64,000 nt of DNA from Lagopus muta (taxonomy: Eukaryota > Chordata > Aves > Galliformes > Phasianidae). Made by a program: the position numbers and the translations under genes. The notes below the pieces were generated by a model that saw nothing but the letters and a program-made list of their open reading frames with translations, did no database searches and was not told the DNA's origin. The stretch is taken from assembly GCF_023343835.1 (NCBI RefSeq), contig NC_064437.1:72001-136000 (forward strand). The letters are read 5' to 3'. Shown here one piece after another: positions 1-38,700 of the stretch (positions are counted from its first letter, which is position 1; each line of letters starts with the position of its first letter).

Positions 1-763
1 ATTCATGTTTTTGAGAGTAATTCCTGAAGAACTTGTTTGGAATTGGATCCAAAAACACATACTGGACAAATTTTATTCTCCACTACCAAGTAATTTCAAC
101 CATTTATTTCAGCCCATTAGATCCTCTCTCCTGAGCTACTGGCCTTATCTTCCTTTATCTTTGAGATAAAAAAATCACAAAGAATTCCTAAGGATAAGGA
201 CAAGGCTTAGACAGTCAAACTTTACAAGTATTTCACTTTTATAATTTTAGCGATAAAGCATTGCAGTACTTATTGCTTTTGTATGATCTATTCATTCTGC
301 TTGGCTGAAAGCAGGTTACTCCACATAATCGAGGTGTCCTCTCAAGTTCATCTCTTCTTTTTGGATGACGAATATATATGCAGCCTGGTGGGCCTACTCT
401 GTGGACACTCACTATTAAGCTTGCACGAGGTGCTGGACTGAGTTAGGATGCTCCCAAAAAATTAAACAAATAAATAAAATAAGGCCTCCAACTGTATTTC
501 TCCTAGCTGAAACTAGCCAGGCTTTCTTATACACAGACGAGTCCAGAGGCATAAGCTTCCATAAGCTTCCAGGGGCAGACCCAAAATTCTACAGTAGCCT
601 CTTCAGCAACATAGGCACTGGTAGAAGGAAAAGTACTTAAAATTGTATTTTACTATTTACATGGAATCTTATTCTTTAAGATGAATTATTAGCCTGCAAA
701 AACATTTTTAACTAGAAACTAATTGAAGTGCTGTGGAAGTTCATGAATACGGTCAAGTCTTAC
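1..763 (-). other. MSH4 intron 15 (5' part), no exon recognised
   Basis: I searched both strands for the next MSH4 exon (the Walker B side of the ATPase) and saw none. The sequence is ordinary AT-rich intron without a recognisable repeat. Confidence 0.6.
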
Positions 764-17543
<16,780 letters not shown>

Positions 17544-18170
17544 CGCGGCCTCAGCCACGCAAAGCGACCCGCTGCCGCTACGGCTGAAAATGGCGCTGAC
17601 CTCAGCGCGGCCGCGCATGCGCACAATTCTCACCTGCCCCCAGCCGCCGCCCAGCGGTTTCCCGCCGAGGCGGCGGCTCCGTTCGCGTGTGTCGCCGAGA
17701 TGACGGCGGGCTGCTGTGCCTCCTGAAACAACGGCAGGGCACCTAGGCGTCATTTGTCCAACGTGCTTCTTCAGCTGACTTGACAACCAGAGGCTGTTTT
17801 TAGCAGGAATTCAGAGGCGGCGTGACCTGCAGAGCTAACAGAAACCGTTAATTAAAAACACACACAGCAGGTCTTGCATCCAGACGCTGCTTTACATTCA
17901 AGAGCACACAGATCAGTTTGGGTGCCAGCAGGTGCTACCGCCATGGAAGTTTTCATTTACACAAAACATCATCACAGCGCTTCTAATTCACTTACCTAAA
18001 ACCACACTGAGCAGAGGATGCGGCCTGCGGCTGCTCGGCCCTGCTGCGGCAATTTGCAGCAGCTGTCAGCGCTGCTCCACTGCCCCACGGCCCAGCGCAG
18101 AGGGGCGAGCGCCTCAGCACCGAGCCTCCACCAGGCACTGTTCTGAGAACATTTGCAGTGGGTTTTAATC

Positions 18171-18550
18171 TGTATCTGAATCTGAGTTTCTAAAAGATGC
18201 TCGAACTAGCTTGCGTGGCTTAGGAGCCAGGGACGGTTTATGCTTGGAACATAGCATAGATTGTACCCTTAGATTGTATCTAGGATTGTTCGTGCTTGGT
18301 GAATGGATTTCTGGAATGCTTGCCTTTGTTCCTTCGATATGCTTGTCTAAACACTGTACCCTAGGTATGTGATTTATAGAGTTGTTTATAACCATGGTTT
18401 CAGGTTCTGTATCTATATAAGGTCTGCTGTGGTTACAATAAACGAAGCGGTTCACTCATATTGAGTCGGTGGGCTTCCCCAGGTTTATCAGCAGGTTTCC
18501 CTGGCCAAGTGGGTTATTCCTGACAAACATTGGTGTCTGAAACTTGAGCT
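18171..18550 (+). mobile_element. LTR with adjoining primer-binding-like site
   Basis: The sequence runs from TGTATCTG to ACAAACA (18171-18529) with a TATATAA box (18414-18420) and AATAAA (18437-18442), the order expected of U3, R and U5. Straight after the terminal CA comes T and then TGGTGTCTGAAAC (from 18531), which resembles a retroviral primer-binding site. This therefore looks like a 5' LTR truncated just inside the element, not a solo LTR. I saw no gag, pol or env frame downstream, and the 5' boundary is tentative. Confidence 0.55.
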
Positions 18551-20778
18551 TCACTGCAATGGATGGAGAACTCCAATTCCACAGCTGCTGTTGCCTTAAC
18601 TAAGTCCAGTGCTGAACTTCAGACACTGACCTCCTCAGACACAAATCTAAGCGCACAGACCGAAAAGCAGAAACAAAAGCTACATCTTCCCAATGACCCC
18701 CATTTCTTACGTCCATAAATCATAATGCAGACTTTGTCTAACCAGGCTGTCACAGACAGGACACCTTTGGAACTGCACCTATGAGGTTAATTATTGCAAC
18801 ACAGCAAGTACATAAACTCAGGGGAAAAAAAGAGAAACATTGAAAAGAAACACAGACGGACTTATAACAACGCACTCTGCACCAAAATCTCATATTGAAG
18901 TGTTTTAATAGATGCACATGGGCCAACTAATTTTTTTCCACAGTACATTGAAAAGAATTGATTTTGTTTGCATGACAAAAAACAGTGATGATTTTTTGTA
19001 TATATATACACACAGTATCTATAATAAGTTAAGAGGTAAAGAACGGAAGAAAAAAATTTAAAAGTGTTTCATTTGGACACACATTCATTCATTTTTAGCC
19101 CGCAATCTGTATAATGTGGTCTTTATCAACTACAGCTGACTTAACAAACCAAGGTGACCAGACCTCCTTCCGACAAGTTTCAATAACATGAACAGGATTT
19201 CAACCTGCTGTGTTCTATTCTCTCGTGTACTGTCACCCACATTTTAATTCCCAGAATGTCTCACAGTCTATACTAAACTAGAAATTCTGAACCGTATTCT
19301 GTTATGTTTACATAACACAGAAAAAGCAGTAAATGCCTACGTCCTGGAGAGTGAAGCTCTGAATAAAGAAGCAGCACTTACAAAGGCAACCCGGATGTGA
19401 GGTTATTTCTTCTTAATTTTTAACTTTCTATGTATTTTTTACAAATAAATAAAACCTAACCAGTGCTCTCATTCCCCCATACTCAACAAAAAGTCAGCCT
19501 TAATTCCAAACCTTGAAAAAATAAATTCCAGGCTTTGACCAAATAATTCACCAGGAAACTGAGCCATTAGAAGGGAACCACTTTGATTTTTTTTTAAAAA
19601 AATCATCTAAAAGCCTCCAGAGAAATAAAAGTTTAAAAAAAAAACAAAAAATCCCAAACGTAGTATTTGAGCCTTCAGTCTCTGAATTTCCCAAGAAGTT
19701 GCTGCACCTTATTCTCTACTAGGATGAATAGGTTGGATAAAACTAAGCCGCTGGTGATCAGAAGTGTTGAAATACTTTTAGACCTTCTTTAAGCATACAT
19801 ACAGCAATTATCAAAGAACTTCTTCCCCCTCCCAACTACATTTCACTGTGAAGTGAAATTCAGTTTCAGACAGTGTGCAAGAGGATGTGAAGAAACATGC
19901 AATTTTAGGGCTTCTGTCAAGACAAAAGGATTTCATCTTTCAGATGAGTGTTTTCCACGGCTAATTTAACTCTCAACTACAGCATAATGAAGTGCTGGCA
20001 ATTTTTGTCTTAAAAGCTGCAAAGCCAATTCCAGTCCAGCAATAAATTTACGGTCAGCACTATATTCAGCTGCAAGTCGCTTTCCTATGAAGAATTTCTC
20101 TATAATGATTAACATCAGCAATTTTCAGTGCAGATACACTCAAGGTATGCTCCATTTCAACTATCAGGGGAATTTCGTCAAAAGGAACTTTTGCAGTAAT
20201 AAGGAGTACATTCCTGTCTTTAATAGAATCATATTTTTTGTTGCTTTTACTGGTAACAATTACTATGAAAAGAAGTTGCTTGCATCTGAGTATATAGAAG
20301 TGAAAACAGCCATAATTACACAGACAAGCGTTTGGCATTAAGTGCACGGCTTAACTTGGGTGGTTTTTCTTCCTGTATTCTTCTGAAGTGCTGTGCATGA
20401 CACACCATCAGAACACACTTGCGTAATGACAGATGCTACCACGGCTGACACTGCAGGAATAGAAAAAATTAAGCTAGTCACACTACTGCTGCAACTTGGT
20501 TATTAAAAAAAAAAAAGCCTAGATCTTTAGATACAGATTAGAAATGTTTCTACATCTCTTATGTACAACCAAAGAACATATTACACTCAGAATACTACAA
20601 CAACCCAGTTACAATACAGTTCACAAAGTGACAAAGCCCACTGTAAAGCTACTGCTTTACTGTAGTAATGTAAACACATCTCAAAGAAGAATATTAAGAA
20701 TATTCCAAGCTTCAAAGATGACTTCCAATCAGTAAAACCAAACCAAGAGGGTCTATCAATTTGCTGTCTCCATGAGAC
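18550..20778 (-). other. RABGGTB: RABGGTB 3' UTR and MSH4-RABGGTB spacer
   Basis: There is no coding exon here. On the minus strand downstream of the RABGGTB stop, the only plausible poly(A) hexamer I see is ATTAAA at 18909-18904, followed by a GT-rich stretch. That would give a 3' UTR of about 1.9 kb and leave little more than 1 kb to MSH4. The short open frames in it are not supported. Confidence 0.45.
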
Positions 20779-30883
<10,105 letters not shown>

Positions 30884-31199
30884 CTTCGCCGCCCGTCCCG
30901 GAAAGAGCGAGGCGCTTCCGGGCGGGGCAAAAAGTAGCACCCGGCGGGGCCTCGCGATGGCTGCCCGGGAGCCGCCCGTCCCTCCTTGCCGCGCCGCGAA
31001 CGGGACGGGACCCGGCGGGCAGCTCAGGCCGCCGCCACGCGCAGGGCGCGGAGCCGCGTTCCGCTCTGCTCTGCCCGGTCCGGCCCGGCCGGCGGCGCGC
31101 AGGGCAGCCCTGGGTCCTACTGGGCTGCGGCGCTCGGGCTCGTTGCAGTCAAGCGCTGAATTTAAACGGGGGGAGCGCGTGTAACCTACGCTGAGACCC

Positions 31200-31955
31200 C
31201 GTGCCTTCGTGAGTCGTATTAAAGACGTCAACTGTTTAGAAACGCCTTGCGTTTCTTTCCGTTGTCTTTAAGGAACGGCGGGCGAATGAGTTGGATTAGT
31301 ACAGGGCAGGTAAGAAAAACTCCGTTAATTCAATGAACAAGCAACAACAAAACCACTTTTCTTTCTAATTAAAACTGGTATGACTGTGTTATGAGTCATG
31401 AACGCTGACTCAGGCGCACATGGGAGGCAAAACCGTACTGGGCTGGAGCAGTATCTTGAGAGTATCCAAGAAAAGAACGTGTATGATGCTAGCATGCAAA
31501 GAACAGTCAGAAATAAGGGTTTGTTGTTCTTTTAAGTACGTCCATTCTTAACCAAGATGTCACACTATTGATCTCTCTGAAAGTAAATAATATTTTATTT
31601 ATCCTGTACTCTAAGGGTAATTGAATAAAAGATACAGGCATAATTTGTGACCTTGCTTTACTTAAGCATTTCATAAAAGTAGAAAAGCTTTTCTTCCTGT
31701 TTTGAATCTAGTTTCAAGTACATTGTGTCATTCGATGTTGTGGTTACGGGGCTTTTAAAAATAAACAATCAAGTGTGTGTTCTGTACTCCTTTCTGTGTA
31801 GGATTTTGTTCGATAAGTCCTGTTTCAGACTATGGTGCGGAGATTTAATTACTGAACAGTCCACTTGCAAGGCATGTAATATTTATCTGTTATTTGTATG
31901 GTTTCTGCATACCACTAATTCTGTGGTAACTTGATTAATCGTCACAGCTGTGTAT
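31200..31955. other. Spacer upstream of RABGGTB, nothing recognised
   Basis: AT-rich intergenic DNA. In particular there is no ACADM exon. The small open frame at 31725-31934 has no support. Confidence 0.5.
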
Positions 31956-31960
31956 ATAAC

Positions 31961-32754
31961 TATGAATCCTTTATTTTCTGGCTCAAAGCTTGCTTCCTGA
32001 GGTATTCCTTGTGATAAGACTGACTTGTCTAGGAGGTGAGTGATGGGTGTTGCTGTGTGGCGGTCAACATCACTGTGTGGACAATTTTACATTTGAAAGT
32101 ATTTCTTTGGAGCTGTTTTCCTTCGGAAGGGAGTGCTCAGGACAGTTTACTGGTGGAAGATCTACCCTGTGACCAAATAACTCCAGCTTGCTATGGAAGA
32201 TTGCGGGATGATCCCATTGTATCCTGTGAAGGCAAGATACAAGATGGCGCCTCCCTGCTCTCTCTAATCTGCTGGCAAGGCCCAGAAGATGGGAACAAAG
32301 GAGTTTCTGCTGAGATCCCAGAGCCGGAAGCTGCCACTTCAAGGAGAGCTGACTCAACCACTTTGGACTTATAAATAAGTGGATACTACCACTGAGAAGT
32401 CGCCATCATCGCCATGGTCACCGTCGTCGTCAACAGAACAGCAACGCCCGACAACCCACCACTACTGAAGATCAATGAGTGAACTACAAACCAGGCTGGA
32501 TCCGTGGTGGTGACTATCTCCCTCTTGCTTCCTATAAAGACTCCTTGCATCTTTCCTGTCTTTTCTATCACCCTTCTTCCCTTCTCCCCATCACCCTAAT
32601 TCATAATAGTGTCCGTCCTTCCCTTCCCCATCTCCCTGATTAAGATTTGTAATAAACTGGTCGGACCAACATTTGAACTGTTGTTTCTTAATGTCACGCT
32701 GGGTATGCAGATATCAAAGAACCTCCTCTTTCTCCTATAAATTGGAGTGAGACA
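31961..32754 (+). mobile_element. Solo LTR (about 794 bp) between RABGGTB and SLC44A5, 5-bp TSD
   Basis: The element ends GGAGTGAGACA at 32754, followed by ATAAC (32755-32759). The same ATAAC is at 31956-31960 and the element would begin there with TATGAATCC, a one-base change from the usual TG. It has a TATAAATA box (32370-32377) and AATAAA (32651-32656). The 3' 200 bp match the minus-strand LTR at 14573-15330. The 112-codon frame at 32036-32374 lies inside U3 and is not a gene. Confidence 0.75.
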
Positions 32755-32877
32755 ATAACGAAATTCATCCTATTTTTAAAAGTTTTATTCTTAATAAGCA
32801 GCATGGATTTGACTATGAGTATTATAAATAAGGTTAAACACATAGCAAAATTCTGCGCTTGGAATTGTATTACAAAG

Positions 32878-33065
32878 TCATACAATCACCAAGGTTGGAA
32901 AAGACCTCCAAGATCATCCAGTCCAACCATCCGCCTACCACCAATATTCCCCCACTGAGCCATGTCCCTCAGTACGACGTTTTAAATACCTCCAGGAACA
33001 GTGACTCAACCACCTCCCTGGCCTGACCACTCTTTCAGAGAAATTTTTCTTAACATCCAACCTAT
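32878..33065 (-). repeat. CR1 3'-end fragment
   Basis: ACAATCACCAAGGTTGGAAA, then AAGACCTCCAAGATCATCC and a CCACCTCCCTGG block, in reverse CR1 orientation. It starts about 120 bases after the LTR end. Confidence 0.88.
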
Positions 33066-33360
33066 ATAAGATGATGTCATAGTTAGCATGCACTGTCTTA
33101 GGTAACTCCAGCTGACTGACTGAGCTACCTGAACACCCATAAAGAAATTACACTAAATATGTTTACTAACTACAGGAAAGGATTTAAATTCTGCAGCGCT
33201 AAGGATTGAGACATTATTTCTAGGTGCTTTCTAGACTAGGATCCGTAATCCTTCATTAAGTAAATAAGCTCCTTATTAGCACTGGAGTTAAAAGACAACT
33301 TGGAGTGGTGTTGGAGATATACCTAAGTCTGACAGACTGAATAAATCAGTGCTCCAAGGG

Positions 33361-33750
33361 AATGGTTTGGTTTGGAAGGAACCTTAAAGATCATCCAGAC
33401 CCAACCTTTGGTATGGTAGAGATGCCTTCCCTAGATCAGGCTTCCCAGGGCCCCATCCAGCACAGCCTTGAGCACTGCCAGGGATGGGGCACCCACAGCT
33501 TCTCGAGCAACCTCTTCCAGTGCCTCACCATCCTCGTGGTGTTCTCATACCTAACTAAACCTCCCCTTGTTTAGTTACAAACAGTTGTCATTGTCCTGTC
33601 ACTATGCTCCCTGATAAAAGGTCCCTCCCCATCATTTTTATAGGCCTCCCTTAAATAATGGAAGGCCATTTATAAGGTCTCCTCAGAGACTTCTCTAGGC
33701 TTAAGAACTCAAACTTTCTCAGCCTTTCTTTGCAGGTGATTCTTTCATAG
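33361..33750 (-). repeat. CR1 fragment, older copy
   Basis: TTTGGAAGGAACCTTAAAGA, CCCAGGGCCCCATCCAGCAC and CTTCCAGTGCCTCACCATCC in order, a diverged CR1 C-terminal/3' UTR fragment. Confidence 0.85.
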
Positions 33751-35189
33751 AAGCCTTCTTCAGAAAATAGTGCAGACCAATGATGCTGAATTTGTAGGGT
33801 AAAATGGTTGGATCCAAGACCTACTAAGCATTTGGGTGGGTTTTTGCTTTGAGTTACACTGAATACCCCTAGTGAAGGGCTGGAGAACCTCAGGTGCATT
33901 CCTAGATCATGTCTTCCAGTTAGTTTAATCCAAAATTCAGTTCACGTGCCTTCAAAACTGTCTGTAAATCAAAGCATAGTTAGAGGAGGCAGGGGCATGC
34001 CTGGGAGATTCACCTCAAAACTGCCCTCGTTAGAACCAAACCGTTATGTTGACGCAGTCTGAGGCAGTAGCTGACTGAAATCAGCCAAGTGAGGAAACTG
34101 GGACAGGAATACATGTTACAATTTGCTGTTGAGAGTTTAACTCAGGCTAGAAGCATCTCTGAAGTGAAATTCACTACTTGCCCCTCAAGACGTGTGTCCA
34201 TGTACTTTCTGGAAGCAAGCTTCTGTACTGAACAGTTTCAACTATCTTTGACCTCCTGCAGTGTTGCACTGGTTAGAGCACTTGCTTAGTATATAGAGAT
34301 TAGGCCTTAATCTGACTGATGGTGATTCTTATTCATGAATAAACTCACAGATATAACTTTTTTTCTCATTTGAGAGATAAATGAACCATGACTCCAGCAA
34401 GTGGATTGATGAAGTCTCTGCTGGACCAAAGATTTAATCAGCTGGGCAAAACATGAAGTTAAAGTGTGAATATGAATAGATCAGAAGAAACGGAAGCAGG
34501 GACCAAGGCGGTTACTAATACAAATAGGAGTAAGCGTTAGAGGAAGTAAATTGGATTGGGAGACAACAAGAATGGCTGGTAAGAACTTTTGTAGAGTAGA
34601 AAAGGGAAGGGAAGAGTGCATGGAGCCAACACTGAAAAAGAATCTGAGCAAACAGATTACTTGCTCTTGATCATTGCTCTGTTAAAACAACAAGAAGTGG
34701 GTGGAAACTAAAGGAAAGTTAATGGCCAGTAGTCTATATTTGTCAGGACCGAATGGAGTTTATGATCACAGCTCAGTTTTTGGACAGAATTACGAAAACA
34801 GCCTCGCTCAAAACCGAAGTGCGAAAATTCCTCTCGGTCAGGATGCTGAAAATCCAGATCTCTGCGCGTACATCCACGCGTCACAGCGCGTCGGTTCTCA
34901 GCAGTCGCTGCGAGCTCCCTGCCTTTCCTCGCAGGAGCCGGAGGCCGCTCAGCACGGACGCCCGGACAGCTCCGCCGCGGGCCGAGGGCGACAAGCGCCC
35001 CCCACAGCCGCTCGTGAGGCCGGCGGGGCCGAGGTCGGAGCAGAGAGCGGCTCCGGGACCGCGCAGTTCTGTCGTGACAAGACTCCAGCCTCAGGGCACG
35101 GGCTGGGCACAGGGGAGCCTCATCCCCCTTCACGGCGGCGCGATCGCTTACCGGCCCGCGAGAGCCGAGCCGAGCCGAGCCTGCCGCCG

Positions 35190-35244
35190 CCCGTCCCGTC
35201 CCGTCCCGTCCCGTTCCGTCCCGTGCCGTGCCGTCCCGTGCCGC
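35190..35244 (+). repeat. CCGTC pentanucleotide tandem repeat
   Basis: About ten CCGTC/CCGTG/CCGTT units, preceded by GAGCC repeats, within the SLC44A5 CpG island. The complementary strand is G-rich. Units vary, so it is moderately old. Confidence 0.9.
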
Positions 35245-35686
35245 GGGGCGCAACGCTCCTCACGGCAGCGTCGGCGTCGGGCGACAGCGCGGAGCCCCCG
35301 CGCCGCGAGCTTGGCCGGCACCGCGCTCGCTCAGTGGCTGCGGAGCGTCGCCGAGACCGGACGCGGGCGGAGTCAGAGCGGAGCGCCCGAGCCGGGGGTG
35401 GCGGGCGGCTGCGGGCCGTGCTGCCGGCCGTCCTGCGGCCCTGCGCCCGCCCTCGGCGCCCCCTCTGCCCGCCGCCCCCCCACGGCTCGGGCACCGCCCC
35501 CACGAGCTCGGCGCAGGCGTCGGCCGCGGAGCCGGCGGGACAGGAGGGTCGGCGCGGGGCGCGGGCGGCGTTCCCGGCGACGGAGCCGAGCGGGGCTGCG
35601 CGGCCGCCGCCTCCTCTCATGCCTTCACGGCAACAAAGAGCGCGCTGAGCGGCGGGCTGCCGGAGCACGGAGGGCGCCGGGGGACG

Positions 35687-35723
35687 ATGGCGAGGAAAGG
35701 AGAAACCTCCGCGTCTCCCTACG
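35687..35723 (+). CDS. SLC44A5: SLC44A5 exon 1 (coding part)
   Basis: ATG in context GACGATGG encodes [12 protein letters not shown] plus one base, then donor GTAGGC. The frame upstream is open without a nearer ATG. Length and Tyr-Gly ending resemble the SLC44A2 N-terminus. Confidence 0.75.
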
Positions 35724-38700
35724 GTAGGCGCCGGGCCGGGAACGAGGCGGAGCGGGCTGTGGCGTTAGCGCACGGACGCGGCCTGAGCCCCTGCCGCCCC
35801 CCGGCCTGGTTACGGCGCAGGTCCGGCGGCGCGAGGCGGCGGCGGGAGTTCGCTTCCCCGAGCGAATGCCGTGAGCGGAGCGGGCGCCCCGATCCCGGGG
35901 CCGGCGGGAGCCCCGGGGCGCTGCCCGGCCGGAGGAAGGCGGGACGGAGCGGGGAAGGGGAACCGGCGGCCGCGGAGACGGGAGCGAGCGGGCGAGAACC
36001 TCCGCCCGCTTTCCTGGAGCGGGCGTTCCGCACGCGCTTTGTCTGCGCCCGGCGGGAAGGCGGGCGGCGGGATGCGGTCCGCGCGCTCCGGTGGCGGCAG
36101 GTGCACCGCTGGGCAGGGCCGCGCCGCGCCGCTCCGGCTCCGTTGCAGGGTTCGGGCCGCCGGGCCTCGCGGGCGGTGTGAGCGCGAGGCTCGGCTGGGC
36201 CGGGCGGGCCTCGGCGTCTCCCGGGCGCGCGGGAGCGGTTTTGTGGGACTGGGGGCTGCGGCGCCACGGGGGGCTGCGGGAGCCCGCCGTGCCGGTGGCA
36301 GCGCTGGGTTCTGGGCTCTGTTGTTTGGGGCGTACGGACCGGGAGCTCCGCGGCCGGGAGGGGGGCGCGGACAGAACGAGCGCTGCTCTGCCTGAATCCT
36401 GCCAGCCGAAGGGTAGAAGGTCACCGGGGGCAGCGCTTCATCCCCGTGCTTGAGCTCTGCTTTGGTCGTTCCTTGGAAACTTCTGCATTTGTGATGAAGG
36501 AGAAAGGCTTTGCGAAGCTTCTTAGGCTATCTGAAGGCGTTGCTACAAAACAGAGTTTAGTTTTCCAAGTATATGTGAGATTTCCGTGGCCTAAAATAAA
36601 ATAAAAAATCTGCAGAATGAGCAAACCCCTCAGAAACAAGGTTTCTTCTCCATGAGTCCAACAAGCCGCTGCTAACTGCTTAAGATGTACAAATGGGCAG
36701 CAATGGCTTGGTGAAACAGCCTTTGCCTTGACATCATAGGTGTTGCTGACACGTTTACAACTCAGGAGACCCAATTTCACAGTTCACCTCTGTGGTCTGA
36801 ACTGTGATCTGGCCAAAAGGAAAGCTCTTGGTTTGGCTTTCTCACACTTACGACCTGGTGGAAAAGCTGCTTTACCTTCGTTTGTGAAAACATGGAGTGT
36901 ATGTAAGGAAAATGTTAATCCTTCCCTTACTGTAGTTATGTTTGTTTGTTTTATTAATCAGTGTCAATCTGTCTCTTCTGAAGAGACAGTCTAGCCCACA
37001 GTTAACAGCTGGTGTTAGTCTTTGTGAATAGCTTCAGTACCTCAGACTTCTCTTTGAAGTAACAAGTATGCTATTAGATGAGCTCACTGGAATCTCGTAA
37101 TACAAGACAGCACGGTTGTCCTGTTAGTCTGGGTATGGCTTGGTAAAGGCTTTTGATAAGCATTCTGAAGCCTACTGCTGTTATTTCTCTAGATGCACCT
37201 GTGAGTTCAACTTTGAAAACAAACTTTGCAGTTGTTACTTAAGTTTAGCCTTCCTCACAACAGCTGTAAGTTGGTTCCAGGAGTTGCAGCAATATTTAAC
37301 CGTAACGTGAGTTAAATACAACAGATTCCTCATGAACAATGATGCTGACTTTATGAAGGGCTCTCTCCAGGAGAGGACTCCGATTAAGAAAAAAGAAAGT
37401 TCTTCCATGGTGTATGGGAACTGCTGAGTCACGGCCTGAACCTCTGATTGATCACCTGAGGTGAGCCATGAGTCAGCCAGAGGAGCACAGGTGAAGGCAA
37501 TTCACCTGTGCTGCCGGAAGGGGTGGAGCCAGGCTGCACCCCTCCTGGACCTATTTAAGAGCTGGCTACCAGAGGGGAAGGATCTCTTCTGGAGATCCCC
37601 TCTTTTGGTGTCTTCTAGTGAGCTCATCCCAAGGGTAAGCTCTTCCACTTATTCTCTTTTTGTGATTGTTGTCTGCTTTGCCTTACTCTCTTGATTATAT
37701 TGCGATTATAACATCTTGATATCTATTGATTATACACAATTATATTGTGATTATAATATCTTGGTTATACACATGGCAGGAAGATTGCCATTGAAGCAAA
37801 GAACAGAAATTATTCATTACTTTCTTTTCTCACTAGAGCAGATTTGTGAGATTATGGGTTATTTATTTTGTAATCGAGGTGGTATTTGCTTTCTTTTAAC
37901 TGCAGTTAATTGTTGTTGTGAGATTGTTGAAATCAGTGGTCATGTCAGGTTTCTTTAACTAAAAATACTACGTTAAATTCCCAATTGAGGAAGGTTCTTC
38001 TGTTTCCGTTGGAAAGCCTGTTGGTGAACTGAGAAGGTTCTTATCAGTACATGTTACGTCTTGTGGTTTGGCCTGCATTTTTAGTTTCTTAATTTCATCC
38101 AGCTACACATACAAACCTTGCAGGTTGAAGGACATCTTCAGCCTAAGGAGAATGACCTGTATTTAGCCACAGTGGTGTCATGTAGTGGAAGATTTGGGCT
38201 GTGACACCGCTACAGATAAAGTCTCTGTAGCCACTGCTGATAGATTGTTGTATATCATCATATGTAACTAATTTTGCTGTCTGACATTCAAATTTCATAT
38301 GAATGGATGACATTTGTATTAAAGCTGAAGCTTGATATTGAACACTTGATTCAGATTTCAGCCTGACCTAGTGGGGGGCATCCCTGCTCATGGCAGGGGG
38401 TTGATTTAAACGATCTTTAAGGTCTCTTTCAACTCAAACCATTCTATGATTGTATGACTCTGTGGCTCTATGACTTGAATATATTCAGAAGTGTTAGAAG
38501 TGGTGAAACTTGAATTCAGATGAATCAAACCTTTCTTTCTCTGATGAAAACACGGCCTCCTTTATCTAGACCTTGCACTGCATGTTTTGGGTGAGGTAAA
38601 TCACTTCTTGCATCATGTGAGTTTGAGCTGATGGCGCAGAACTTCAGCACATTTGCTAATACAGTAGTTGTAGATAAAACAATTCACAGTGAGAAAAAAA

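Larger units (their letters stand above)
34880..36380. promoter_or_regulatory. SLC44A5: CpG island / promoter and 5' UTR of SLC44A5
   Basis: About 1.5 kb of very GC- and CpG-rich DNA surrounds coding exon 1 of the SLC44A5-like gene. The many long overlapping frames on both strands (100-320 codons, Arg/Pro/Ala-rich) result from few stop codons at high GC, not from genes. Confidence 0.75.

Noticed and set aside
1-763. Search for MSH4 exon 16 (Walker B side)
   Set aside because: No conserved segment found; it must lie left of the window.
32036-32374. 112-codon plus-strand frame
   Set aside because: Lies inside the U3 part of a solo LTR.
34701-36453. Several 170-324 codon frames on both strands
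   Set aside because: They overlap each other in a very GC-rich CpG island where stop codons are rare, and they are Arg/Pro/Ala-rich without domains. Only the [12 protein letters not shown] segment has support, by splicing to exon 2.
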